From contig NZ_JBHZGI010000006.1 of NCBI RefSeq assembly GCF_051900535.1, forward strand, positions 62,001 to 126,000: a stretch of 64,000 bases of DNA. Direction: 5' to 3'. The DNA comes from Frateuria_A sp051900535 (GTDB taxonomy: Bacteria > Pseudomonadota > Gammaproteobacteria > Xanthomonadales > Rhodanobacteraceae). Each line of letters begins with the position of its first letter. Within the stretch, counting starts at the first letter, position 1. Positions 26,501 to 33,623 of this stretch are shown one piece after another. A model generated the notes under the pieces. It was given only the letters and a program-made list of their open reading frames with translations, searched no databases and was not told where the DNA came from. Both the position numbers and the translations under genes were made by a program.

Positions 26501-27522
26501 AGGCGATCGTGCCGCCCTGCCCCGCGCTCACCCGGCTGCACGGTGAGCGTGGACTGGCCGTCCATCACGAAGGCGGGAAGCTCGCGCCAGTCGTCCGGCA
26601 CGCCGGCCTGCGCCGCGTCGGTGGCCTGGCCTTCGGCATGGCTGCCGCGCAGGTCGGGATCGTCGGCGTAGCTCCAGATCTCCTGCCGCGGCCAGGGTGC
26701 CGCAGGCAACGTGGTCGCGACGCGCGCGAGTGGCGCGCTGGCGCGGGCATCGAGGGTGACCGTCCAGCGACCGGGCTTCAGTTGCACGCGCAAGCGGCCG
26801 TCGCTCTCCAGGCGCGCGGGCAGTTCGCCGTCCAGCGCGGTGGCGATGAACCCCGCTGGCAGCGCCGGCCCGAGTACCAGTTCGCGGGCGCTGCCGGTGA
26901 CGTCGAAGCTCAGGCGGGTTTCCAGTGTCGCCGGCAGCCCGTCGGCCAGGCGGCGATCGACGCGCAGCGACAACGCGTCGGCCACGCGCTGGGCCGCGGC
27001 CGCCTCGCCCAGGGTCAGCTGGTCGCCATCGCGCTGCAGGCGTGCGACCGGCTTGCCGTCCAGGGTGAGGTCGACCAGGCCGATCGACTCCGGCACCTGC
27101 AGGCGCGCCGGCCGTGCCGACCAGGGAAACAGGCCCTGCAGCCGGTGGTCGCCGGGTGATACGCGCACCATCGGCTGGTCATCGCGCTCCAGCACCACGG
27201 CCGGCTGGCCGTCCAGCCGCACCTGTTCCGGCCAGTGGCGCGCATCGCCCGGCAGGGCGATCCACGCCGGTGCATCGGCATGGGCGTCGAGGGAGAACTG
27301 CCCCCCGCTCGCGCCGGCCGTCAGGGCCAGCCGGCCCGGCCAGGCGCATTGCCAGGCCTCGCCCTCGCCCGGCGCGTGCGCCAGCCGCGGGCAGGCGTGC
27401 GCCGGCACGTCGTGCAGCACCCAGTCCTGCCAGTCGCGCAGCGGGGGCGGCACCTGCTGTGCGCCCGCTGGCGCGGCCAGCAACAGACCCATGAGCAACA
27501 ACCATCCTGATCGAGCACGCAT
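23506..27522 (-). CDS. Large membrane protein of unknown function with internal duplication
   Basis: The 1338-residue protein has a signal peptide (residues 1-21, cleavage near AGA-QQ) and no family I recognise. Two beta-rich extracytoplasmic regions alternate with helix clusters at about residues 457-555, 666-717 and 1144-1307. The start of the first region (about 74-129) and of the second (about 758-820) resemble each other: VRLDGQPAVVLERDDQPMVR versus VTVDGRPAVLARRDDDQLWL. Each is preceded by a short pair of cysteines. A proline-rich linker (APAPALAPPPPPVSESAQA) lies at about 587-605. The four C-terminal helices end in a charged tail. The gene overlaps prmC by eight bases. An envelope or exopolymer-related role is conceivable, but nothing in the sequence proves it. 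Confidence 0.85.
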   Translation of the reverse strand: MRARSGWLLLMGLLLAAPAGAQQVPPPLRDWQDWVLHDVPAHACPRLAHAPGEGEAWQCAWPGRLALTAGASGGQFSLDAHADAPAWIALPGDARHWPEQVRLDGQPAVVLERDDQPMVRVSPGDHRLQGLFPWSARPARLQVPESIGLVDLTLDGKPVARLQRDGDQLTLGEAAAAQRVADALSLRVDRRLADGLPATLETRLSFDVTGSARELVLGPALPAGFIATALDGELPARLESDGRLRVQLKPGRWTVTLDARASAPLARVATTLPAAPWPRQEIWSYADDPDLRGSHAEGQATDAAQAGVPDDWRELPAFVMDGQSTLTVQPGERGAGRHDRLHLSRRLWLDFDGKGLAVDDQLQGELHRQRLEVGAPWQLQRAEQDGEPLLVSRGKDGRSGVEVRSEQLNLGAGLRVPASGALPVTGWNVPLERIDATLQLPPGYRLLGAPGADSSPDSWVARWSLLDVFGVALIALLAGRLLGWPWAVLAAGFLALAQHEPGAPRWTLALLLALALLLRALPEGRLSRTANIAALASFALAALWTLAFAATQLQYALHPQLEPQSLRVNFGEGKLDQSYNVAPPGLAPAPALAPPPPPVSESAQALGAITVSAAKLSSLDVPTDRRSLVQAGPGMPTWRLGGNYHLGWSGPVTAQQTMRLVIAPAWLVSLLRVLMVALLAALLARVLPALLAPWRGRWQGGPGMASTALLALALLPWHAHAQTLPSQPLLDQLRQRLVEAPACSPSCANLPEARVVVAGDTLDLTLQAHAGATMALPLPATTLPLVAVTVDGRPAVLARRDDDQLWLRLEPGVHDLDLRYRLDGTDSARLRFPLAPQRVTLQMDGWTADGLDTDHLLGDSLAFDRQRVAAGGTAGAPAQDFPPYVRLTRHLVLGNEWTVQNEVERIAPQAGGFSIALPLLPGEHPLDANAPVRDGHIQLAFNAGTDSVEWTSRLDRAALLQLAAPALAERAEVWEIDAAPMWHVDVSGVPASGGDVPRFQPLPGERLTLALSQPVAVAGGTLAFDQVDSRSTIGERATETTLQLQARSTRGGEHALGLPADAELLQASRDGERLPLAVRNGTLSLPLLPGTHRYELRLRESGGAALCTRSPAIALHAPAANLDTFLQLPQNRWVLWTWGPGAGPAVLYWAQLIVLLAAAWLLSRYAPTPLRFRHWLLLGLGFSAFAWSAYAVVVAWLILLGLRARAMVASWRAGPFDLMQVGLALLTAVALGVLVAAVPGGLLGQPDMHVAGMGSSALQLHWFADRTNDALPRAGVLSLPLWTYKLTMLAWALWLANALIGWLRWGFDAWSRGGYWRRDKPRPVMPPQLPTAETPPDA

Positions 27523-27588
27523 GCCTGGTCTCCCTGTCGCCCGGCGGGCGCGGGACAGTTTAGGGGAACGTCAAAGGCGCGGCGGGAT

Positions 27589-27728
27589 GGCTCCCTCTCC
27601 TCTCCAGGGAGAGGATTGGAACGAGGGGACACGCTGGCGTGGATGGCGATCGGAGCGTGGCTTGGTTGCAAGGATGACAAGCCATCCTTCCCGCAAGCCC
27701 CGGCCCCTCACCGCGCAGGGGAGAGGGC
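27589..27728. repeat. Pair of inverted REP-like elements
   Basis: CCCTCTCCTCTCCAGGGAGAGG near 27598 and CCCCTCACCGCGCAGGGGAG near 27706 are the two types of the common CCCTCTCCC...GGGAGAGGG intergenic palindrome. They are separated by about 80 bases and arranged head to head. They fill the 267-bp gap between the aminopeptidase terminator and the large membrane protein. No gene is visible in this gap. Confidence 0.5.
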
Positions 27729-27730
27729 TG

Positions 27731-27766
27731 AAAAAGCAAGACGCCGGGCGTTGCCGCCCGGCGTCT
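27731..27766 (-). terminator. Intrinsic terminator of the M1 aminopeptidase gene
   Basis: On the minus strand a 12-bp perfect stem, AGACGCCGGGCG/CGCCCGGCGTCT (27766-27755 and 27750-27739), with a 4-nt loop is followed within four bases by five U. It lies 24 bases after the aminopeptidase stop codon. Confidence 0.85.
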
Positions 27767-27789
27767 GCTTCGAGCGCTGGCCGCGGGCC

Positions 27790-30471
27790 CTAGTGCAGGA
27801 TCGCCTGCGGATCCTGCTTGGCCTTCAGCGCGGTGCACAGGAGCGTGTCCTCGGTGGTCTGCGCGAGGCCACGCTCGGCGCCGGTGACGTCTTTGGCGCG
27901 GGTCTTGAAGAAAGACTGCAGGCGGTCCGCTTCCTCCTGCGAGCAGCCGCCACCGCCCATCAGGCCCGGCAAGCGACCGCCAGCGAAGCTGCCGGTGCGT
28001 TCGACGATGCGGTCGTAGTTGGCGACTGCCCACTTCCACATGGCATCGCGCTGGGCACGGGTCTCGCGGCTCCCACGCAGCAGGGCCGCCATCTCGCCGA
28101 CCTTGACCTGCTTGTCCAGCGCGAAATCGCGCACCTGCCCGGCCAATGCCGGATCCTCGACCGCGCTCAGGCCGGCCAGCATGGCATTGCGCTGGGCGGG
28201 ATCGGAGGTCTTGGGCAGTTCCGCGACCAGCGCATCGACCGCGCTCCTGCCGTGCTCCTGCACCACCACCGCAAGCGCGGTGTCGAGCAGGTCGGGATCG
28301 GCCGCATCGAGGCTGAGGCGGCCATCGTCCTTGCGCTTGAGCGCCGCCTCGCCCTGCTTGAGCAGTTCGGCGCGAACCTGCGGCAGCTTCACGTCCAGCG
28401 CCAGGAAACCGGCCAGCGTGCTGCGCAACAGGGAATCATCGTCCGGCTCGCCGGGCTTGCGGTGGTAGCCCAGCAGTTCCATGCGCGGCAGGTAGGCGGA
28501 CCTGGCCCACACATCGAGGGCGTTGCGCTGCGCGTCGGTGCCGGCCAGGTAGCGGTTGATCCATTCGAAGCTGGCGATCGGCGCAGTCGCCACCGCGCGC
28601 ACGCGCGAGGCAGTCAGCGGCTTGAGCGCGGCCAGCAGGTCGCCGGCGTCGATGTCGCCATGGTGGAAGCTGGCGTCGGCGGCGTCGGCAAAGGCCAGCT
28701 GCTCCGCGTCGGTCAGGTGGCTCACCTGATCTCCAAGGCGAGCCAGGTCATCCTTGCCCATGCCGAAGCGGTAATAGCCACTGGCATTGGCATTGGGCAT
28801 CACCCAGGGGTTGGCGCTGGCGCCCGGCAGCGCGATCGTGCCGGTGGCCTTTTCCAGCAATTCGCAGTTGACCTTGCTGCCGTCAGCGGTGCCATAGCGA
28901 ACGCACACCGGCACGCCCCACACGTGGCTGGCGCTGCCCTTGCTGCCGACTGGCAGGTACCGGCTCTGGCTCAACTTGAGTACGGTCTGGCCGCCCTTCT
29001 GCATCAGCTGGGTCTGCACGTAAGGCACGCCGGGCTGGTTGAGGAAACTCTTGAACGCCTGCTTGAAGTCCTCGCCCTTGTCGGCAGCCTTGGCGATCGA
29101 ATCGACCAGATCATCGGCGGTGGCGATCGAGAACTTGTGGTCCTGGATGTACTGGCGCATGCCTTGCTGGAAAGTCTTCTCGCCGACGTAGCCCTCGAAC
29201 ATGCCGAGTACGCTGGCGCCCTTCTGGTAGGTGATCGAGTCGAACGCGGTCTCGATGTCGCCGTTGCCGGTGATCGGCTGGCGGATCTTGCGCGCGGTGA
29301 CCAGGCTGTCGTTGTCCATCGCGTACTGGGCGCCGCGCACGCGGTCGAGGTCCGCGCGGTACTGCGGATGGACCTTCATCGTCACCTTCTGCTGCATCCA
29401 GGTGGCGAAGGCCTCGTTGAGCCAGATGTCGTTCCACCAGGCGGTGGTGACGGTGTCGCCCGTCCACTGGTGGGCCAGTTCATGGGCGTTGACGTTGAAC
29501 GAGCCACGCACGTATTGCGCCGGGGAATCCGGATCGAGCAGCAGCAGCCAGTCGCGGAAAGTCACCAGGCCTGCGTTCTCCATCGCGCCGGCGGAGAAAT
29601 CCGGCGCGGCGAGCAGGTCGAGCTTGTCCCACGGATAGCCGAAGCCGTAATAGTCCTCCAGCGTGTGGATGATGCTCGGCGTCTCGGAAAGCACGTGCTG
29701 CATGCGGTGGCCCTCGCCCTTGGCGGCGATGCCGCGCAGCTGCAGCGCGGTGGCGCGGTAGGCGTCCGGCGAGATGTCCGGGCCGGCGACGATGTCCCAG
29801 GGACCGACGCCGAAGGCGACCAGGTAGGTCGGCAGCGGCTTGGTGGTGGAGAAGGTCAGCGTCTTCCAGCCATTTCCGGCGGGGACTTCCTTGATCTGCT
29901 TGGTGTTGGCGACCGCCTTCTCGTCGTTCGGGATGGTCAGGCTGATGTCGAACGGGGTCTTGAAGTCGGGCTCGTCGAAGCCGGGGAAGGCGTAGCGCGC
30001 GCTGATCGGCTCCATCTGTGTCATCGCGTAAGGCACGCCTTCGTGGCTGACCTTGTAGAGGCCCTGCAGCTGTTGGTTGAGCGGCGCGGTGTACTCGAAG
30101 CTCAGGGTCAGCTCCTGCGGCTTGAGCGTGTTGTCGAAGTCGACGCGGACGACGCCTTCCTTCGGCGCGGCCTCGACGTACTTCGCGCTGTGCGTCTTGC
30201 CGGCGGCGTCGGTCACGCTGACCTTGGACACCTTGAGTGCGTTGCCGTGCAACCAGACGTGGTCGGAGGCCTGCTTGAGCTTGACCTTGATGCGCGTGGT
30301 GCCGGAAAAGTCCTGCTGGCGCGGATCGACCTTGAAGGAGAGCGCATAGGATTCGGGCACGGCCCAGCGCGGCAGCTTGCCGTGCGGCACCTGGTCGGCG
30401 GTGGCGGCGAAGGCGGCGCCGCAGCAGGCGGCCAGCGCGGTGAGCACGAGCGGTTGGACGAGTCGACGCAT
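27790..30471 (-). CDS. Exported M1-family zinc aminopeptidase
   Basis: The 893-residue protein starts at ATG 30471 with a signal peptide (VLTALAACCGAAFAA). The N-terminal beta domain is followed by the catalytic domain with the exopeptidase motif GAMENAG (about residue 294), the zinc site HELAHQWTGD (about 330) and the second-shell glutamate in WLNEAFATWMQQK. A beta domain and a helical ERAP1-like C-terminal domain follow, giving the full-length puromycin-sensitive/ERAP type rather than E. coli PepN. It probably trims peptides in the periplasm or outside the cell. The gene is a single unit bounded by a strong terminator downstream. Confidence 0.93.
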   Translation of the reverse strand: MRRLVQPLVLTALAACCGAAFAATADQVPHGKLPRWAVPESYALSFKVDPRQQDFSGTTRIKVKLKQASDHVWLHGNALKVSKVSVTDAAGKTHSAKYVEAAPKEGVVRVDFDNTLKPQELTLSFEYTAPLNQQLQGLYKVSHEGVPYAMTQMEPISARYAFPGFDEPDFKTPFDISLTIPNDEKAVANTKQIKEVPAGNGWKTLTFSTTKPLPTYLVAFGVGPWDIVAGPDISPDAYRATALQLRGIAAKGEGHRMQHVLSETPSIIHTLEDYYGFGYPWDKLDLLAAPDFSAGAMENAGLVTFRDWLLLLDPDSPAQYVRGSFNVNAHELAHQWTGDTVTTAWWNDIWLNEAFATWMQQKVTMKVHPQYRADLDRVRGAQYAMDNDSLVTARKIRQPITGNGDIETAFDSITYQKGASVLGMFEGYVGEKTFQQGMRQYIQDHKFSIATADDLVDSIAKAADKGEDFKQAFKSFLNQPGVPYVQTQLMQKGGQTVLKLSQSRYLPVGSKGSASHVWGVPVCVRYGTADGSKVNCELLEKATGTIALPGASANPWVMPNANASGYYRFGMGKDDLARLGDQVSHLTDAEQLAFADAADASFHHGDIDAGDLLAALKPLTASRVRAVATAPIASFEWINRYLAGTDAQRNALDVWARSAYLPRMELLGYHRKPGEPDDDSLLRSTLAGFLALDVKLPQVRAELLKQGEAALKRKDDGRLSLDAADPDLLDTALAVVVQEHGRSAVDALVAELPKTSDPAQRNAMLAGLSAVEDPALAGQVRDFALDKQVKVGEMAALLRGSRETRAQRDAMWKWAVANYDRIVERTGSFAGGRLPGLMGGGGCSQEEADRLQSFFKTRAKDVTGAERGLAQTTEDTLLCTALKAKQDPQAILH

Positions 30472-30601
30472 GGTGGTTTTCCCCAGGGACGGTGAAGGCA
30501 AGCTTCCGAAGCTAGGCCGGGCATGACTTGTGACACAGTGCCAAAAGGCATGGGCGGGCTGGAGGCGGCGTGAAGCCTGCCTCCGGTCCACAGGCGCGCG
30601 C

Positions 30602-30632
30602 AAAAAAAAGCCCGGCCATCGCTGGCCGGGCT
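30602..30632 (-). terminator. Intrinsic terminator of ahpD
   Basis: On the minus strand the stem AGCCCGGCCA/TGGCCGGGCT (30632-30623 and 30618-30609) with a 4-nt loop leads into a U8 tract (30609-30602). It begins 20 bases after the ahpD stop codon. Confidence 0.88.
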
Positions 30633-30652
30633 TCGCAACTTCCCGCGTGGGC

Positions 30653-31192
30653 TCAGCCGGCGACGTCGGCCTGCTCCAGCGCCACGGCCACGGCGTGGAT
30701 CACCGCCGCGATGCGGATCGCGCTCTGGATCGGCTGCGCCGAAAGCCCGTGCTTGCGCAAGGTCTTCTCGTGCGAGTCCACGCACATGCCGCATCCGTTG
30801 ACCGCGGCCACGGCAAGGGACGCCAGCTCGAAGTCGATCTTGGTGCCGCCGGGATTCATCATCGCGTTCATGCGCAGCCCCGCGCGCAGCGTGCCGTATT
30901 CGGGCTCGCTGACCAGGTGCACGAAGCGGTAGTAGATCGTGTTCATGCCCATGATGGAGGCGGCAACGCGGGCGCCGTTGAGCTCTTCGGTGCTCGCGTG
31001 CTGCGCGGCTTCCTCGGCCACCGCCTGGGTCAGCGGCTTGTAGCGCGAGGCGATCGCCGCGGCGAGCGCGACCACCATGATCTGTTTCTGGGTCAGCCCC
31101 GGCGCACCGCCCTCGCTCAGCACCGAATCGAGGTTCAGGCGCAGGTCCTTGGCGTAGTCGGGGAGCTGGCTCTTGAGGTCGGCAAGACTCAT
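30653..31192 (-). CDS. ahpD: Alkylhydroperoxidase AhpD
   Basis: The 179-residue carboxymuconolactone decarboxylase-family protein has the AhpD active-site pattern NGCGMCVDSHEK (about residues 131-142): the two catalytic cysteines (CxxC) plus the nearby histidine, with the proton-relay glutamate upstream. In the well-studied mycobacterial system AhpD reduces AhpC and is itself reduced through lipoamide. The position directly downstream of ahpC, with no ahpF in the window, suggests the same reductant role. The ribosome binding site AAGGTG sits just past an intrinsic terminator, so ahpD is made only by read-through or from its own weak promoter. Confidence 0.93.
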   Translation of the reverse strand: MSLADLKSQLPDYAKDLRLNLDSVLSEGGAPGLTQKQIMVVALAAAIASRYKPLTQAVAEEAAQHASTEELNGARVAASIMGMNTIYYRFVHLVSEPEYGTLRAGLRMNAMMNPGGTKIDFELASLAVAAVNGCGMCVDSHEKTLRKHGLSAQPIQSAIRIAAVIHAVAVALEQADVAG

Positions 31193-31212
31193 GGGGACAC
31201 CTTCTTGAAGTC

Positions 31213-31252
31213 AAAAAAAAAGACCGGCGGCGAAGCGCCGCTTCGCCGCCGG
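31213..31252 (-). terminator. Intrinsic terminator between ahpC and ahpD
   Basis: On the minus strand CCGGCGGCGAAGCG pairs perfectly with CGCTTCGCCGCCGG (31252-31239 and 31237-31224) and leads into nine U (31221-31213). It lies about 70 bases after ahpC and 20 bases before ahpD. It should cut ahpC transcripts and lower ahpD relative to ahpC. Confidence 0.9.
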
Positions 31253-31322
31253 CTGGGGAGTCCGCGCGTCCGTGGGGGAGGGGGAGGAATCCGGACGCGC
31301 GGTTACTGCAAGCAAGAGGCGA

Positions 31323-31862
31323 TCAGGCGACCTTGAGGGTGTCTTCGCCCTGGTGCCAGTTGCACGGGCACAGCTCGTCGGTCTGCAGCGCGTCGAGCAC
31401 GCGCAGCACTTCCTGCGGGTTGCGGCCGACCGAGCCGTCGGTCACGTAGACGAAGCGGATGATGCCGTCCGGATCGACCAGGAACGTCGCGCGCTGCGCC
31501 ACGCCGTCGGCGGTCAGGATGCCCAGCGCATTGCTGAGGTCCTTCTTGATGTCGGCCAGCATCGGGAACTTGAGGTCGCGCAGGTCCTTGTGGTCCTTGC
31601 GCCAGGCCAGGTGCACGAACTCCGAGTCGGTGCTGGCGGCCAGCACCTGGCAGTCACGGTCGGCGAACTGCTGGTTAACGTCGGAAAAGCCCTTGATCTC
31701 GGTCGGGCAGACGAAGGTGAAGTCCTTCGGGTAGAAGAACACGCACAGCCACTTGCCCTTGTAGGTGTTGTTGTCGATCGTGCTGAACGCCTTCTCCAGG
31801 CTCTCGATCGAGACGGTGGCCGGAACGCTGAACTGGGGGAACTTGTCGCCGATGGTGAGCAT
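31323..31862 (-). CDS. ahpC: Alkyl hydroperoxide reductase AhpC (2-Cys peroxiredoxin)
   Basis: The 179-residue peroxiredoxin starts at ATG 31862 (MLTIGDKFPQFSVPA), with AAGGAG nine bases upstream. The peroxidatic cysteine lies in FFYPKDFTFVCPTEI (about residue 48) and the resolving cysteine in ELCPCNWHQGE near the C-terminus. AhpC reduces organic peroxides and H2O2. Subfamily features (short C-terminus, PCNW) match AhpC proteins partnered with AhpD. It is divergent from oxyR, and its promoter has an OxyR site abutting the -35, so peroxide induction through OxyR is likely. Confidence 0.95.
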   Translation of the reverse strand: MLTIGDKFPQFSVPATVSIESLEKAFSTIDNNTYKGKWLCVFFYPKDFTFVCPTEIKGFSDVNQQFADRDCQVLAASTDSEFVHLAWRKDHKDLRDLKFPMLADIKKDLSNALGILTADGVAQRATFLVDPDGIIRFVYVTDGSVGRNPQEVLRVLDALQTDELCPCNWHQGEDTLKVA

Positions 31863-31943
31863 GGGGCTTCTCCTTGAAGTACTGAGGGTTAGAGCGATCG
31901 GTGAGAGCATCATGGGCGCCGTGGAAAGCGCGTCATGAGGGCA

Positions 31944-31972
31944 AGGTTACGCACCGCCTGGGCATTGTTCAA
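31944..31972 (-). promoter_or_regulatory. Predicted ahpC promoter
   Basis: On the minus strand, -35 TTGAAC (31972-31967) and -10 TAACCT (31949-31944) are separated by 17 bases. The start codon is 81 bases downstream of the -10. The -35 directly abuts the OxyR site, the arrangement of OxyR-activated promoters. Confidence 0.6.
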
Positions 31973-32009
31973 ATTGATTGTTGCCATCACACTCATAGGC
32001 ATGACCTAT
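31973..32009. promoter_or_regulatory. OxyR operator between ahpC and oxyR
   Basis: The sequence fits the four-part OxyR consensus: ATTG-N7-CCAT-N7-ATAG-N7-CTAT, with element starts at 31973, 31984, 31995 and 32006. The right half (ATAG-N7-CTAT) is perfect and the left half has one mismatch per element. It ends 11 bases before the oxyR start codon, so binding should both activate ahpC and repress oxyR. Confidence 0.75.
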
Positions 32010-32020
32010 CGGACCGAACC

Positions 32021-32968
32021 ATGAACCTGCGCGACCTCGCCTACCTCGTGTCGCTGGCCGAGCACCGCCATTTCGGGCGCGCGGCGGAGGCGAGCTTCGT
32101 CAGCCAGCCGACGCTCTCCACGCAGATCAAGAAGCTCGAGGACGAACTCGGCGTCGCGCTGGTCGAGCGCACGCCGCGCAAGGTGCTGCTCACCGAGACC
32201 GGGCGCGAGATCGCCCGCCGTGCACGTGGCGTGCTGGCCGAGGTCGACGAGATCCGCGCCATCGCCCAGCGCACGCGCGATCCGGAAGCCGGCAGGCTGC
32301 GCCTGGGCGTGTTCCCCACGCTGGGCCCCTACCTGCTGCCTCACCTGGTGCCAGCGGTGCGCCAGCGCTTTCCCCGGCTGGAACTGCTGCTGATCGAGGA
32401 AAAGACCGAACAGGTGATCCGCATGTTGCGGGAGGGTTCGCTGGACGTGGGCATCCTCGCCCTGCCGATCCACGAGGAAAGCCTGCACACGGAGTTCCTG
32501 TTCGAGGAACCGTTCGTGCTTGCGGTGCCCAACGACCATCCGCTGGCCCATCGCAAGGCGCGCCTGAAGCTTGCGGACCTGGAGGACGAGAGCCTGCTGC
32601 TGCTGGAGGACGGCCACTGCCTGCGCGACCAGGCGCTGGAGCTGTGCCAGCTGGCCGGCGCTGGTGAAAAGGTGGGCTTCCGCGCCACCAGCCTGGAAAC
32701 ACTGCGGCAGATGGTGGCGGCGAATGTCGGAATCACGCTGCTGCCGACGCTGGCGATCAAGCCGCCGGTGGCGCGCACCGAGAACGTGCAGTTGCTGGAG
32801 TTCGCCGGCCACGCGCCGAGCCGCCGCATTGCGCTGGTCTGGCGCAAGAGTTCTTCGCTGGGCCCCTTCCTCGAGCGTTTTGCCGAAGTGGTGCGCGGCC
32901 TGCCGGACGACCTGCTGAAACCGGAACTGGCCGCGCCAGTCAGAACCACGCGGCGCAAGCGCGCCTGA
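32021..32968 (+). CDS. oxyR: Hydrogen peroxide-inducible LysR-type regulator OxyR
   Basis: The 315-residue LysR-type regulator starts at ATG 32021 (MNLRDLAYLVSLAEHRHFGR). It has an N-terminal winged helix-turn-helix (RAAEASFVSQPTLSTQIKKL) and a periplasmic-binding-like sensor domain. The redox cysteines are present in GHCLRDQALELCQL (about residues 203-212), matching the CxxxxxxxxC disulfide pair of E. coli OxyR. It is divergent from ahpC with a readable operator in between, and the operator almost touches its own start codon, consistent with autorepression. It probably controls ahpC and ahpD. Confidence 0.96.
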   Translation: MNLRDLAYLVSLAEHRHFGRAAEASFVSQPTLSTQIKKLEDELGVALVERTPRKVLLTETGREIARRARGVLAEVDEIRAIAQRTRDPEAGRLRLGVFPTLGPYLLPHLVPAVRQRFPRLELLLIEEKTEQVIRMLREGSLDVGILALPIHEESLHTEFLFEEPFVLAVPNDHPLAHRKARLKLADLEDESLLLLEDGHCLRDQALELCQLAGAGEKVGFRATSLETLRQMVAANVGITLLPTLAIKPPVARTENVQLLEFAGHAPSRRIALVWRKSSSLGPFLERFAEVVRGLPDDLLKPELAAPVRTTRRKRA

Positions 32969-32990
32969 GCGCTTCCAAAGGGGGATATCG

Positions 32991-33590
32991 ATGCAGCGAC
33001 TGGGATGGCTGGCACTTGCCGTGCTGCTGGGCTGGGGTGCGCTCGGCTGGTGGCAGCAACGTCCGCTGCACCCGCCGCCTGGGGTGCTGGCCGCGCAGGC
33101 GCCCGAACAGGTCGACCTGGATGATGGCGCCGTGCTTCGGCAGGGCGACACCACGTTGCACACGCGCGCCCACATTGCACTGACCGCGCGCGTGCTCTCC
33201 CGCGAAGATTACCGTTGGGACGCAGGCGCCTCGCTCGCGCCGACGGACCTGGCGCTGGGTTGGGGACGGATGTCCGACAGCGCGGTGCTGGCCGGGATCG
33301 ATATCAGCCAGACCAGCCGGTTCTTCTACTGGCACGTGCGCCAGTTCCCGATCCCGCGCCGCGAGATCGAGACGTCCGCGACGAACATGCACCTCATCCC
33401 GGCCGACGATGGCGTGCGCTACGCGTTGAAGCACGTGCGCCCGGGCGAGCTGGTGCACCTGGAAGGCTTCCTGGTCGACGCCAGCCGTCCGGACGGCTGG
33501 CACTGGCGCAGTTCGCTCACCCGCGAGGACACCGGCGACGGCGCCTGCGAGCTGGTGTACGTGGAGGAGTTGGAGCCGGTCGCGCCGTGA
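32991..33590 (+). CDS. Conserved hypothetical protein with single N-terminal membrane anchor
   Basis: The 199-residue protein starts 22 bases after oxyR. Residues 5-22 (GWLALAVLLGWGALGWW) form one membrane anchor or uncleaved signal, and the remainder is predicted extracytoplasmic. The C-terminal two thirds look strongly conserved in character: WGRMSDSAVLAGIDISQTSR, SATNMHLIPADDGVR, LKHVRPGELVHLEGFLV and SSLTREDTGDGACELVYVE. I recall similar proteins annotated only as hypothetical in many proteobacteria. No enzyme motif is recognised. It may be co-transcribed with oxyR. Confidence 0.8.
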   Translation: MQRLGWLALAVLLGWGALGWWQQRPLHPPPGVLAAQAPEQVDLDDGAVLRQGDTTLHTRAHIALTARVLSREDYRWDAGASLAPTDLALGWGRMSDSAVLAGIDISQTSRFFYWHVRQFPIPRREIETSATNMHLIPADDGVRYALKHVRPGELVHLEGFLVDASRPDGWHWRSSLTREDTGDGACELVYVEELEPVAP

Positions 33591-33597
33591 TTTCCCT

Positions 33598-33623
33598 GTA
33601 GGCGCTCGGCTGTGCGCTCCTAC
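33598..33623. repeat. REP-like 26-bp palindrome
   Basis: This imperfect palindrome starts GTAGGCGC and ends GCGCTCCTAC. It lies between the hypothetical protein and trmJ (convergent genes) and overlaps the trmJ 3' end slightly. The 26-base element at 53876-53901 has the same form and length. Confidence 0.5.
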
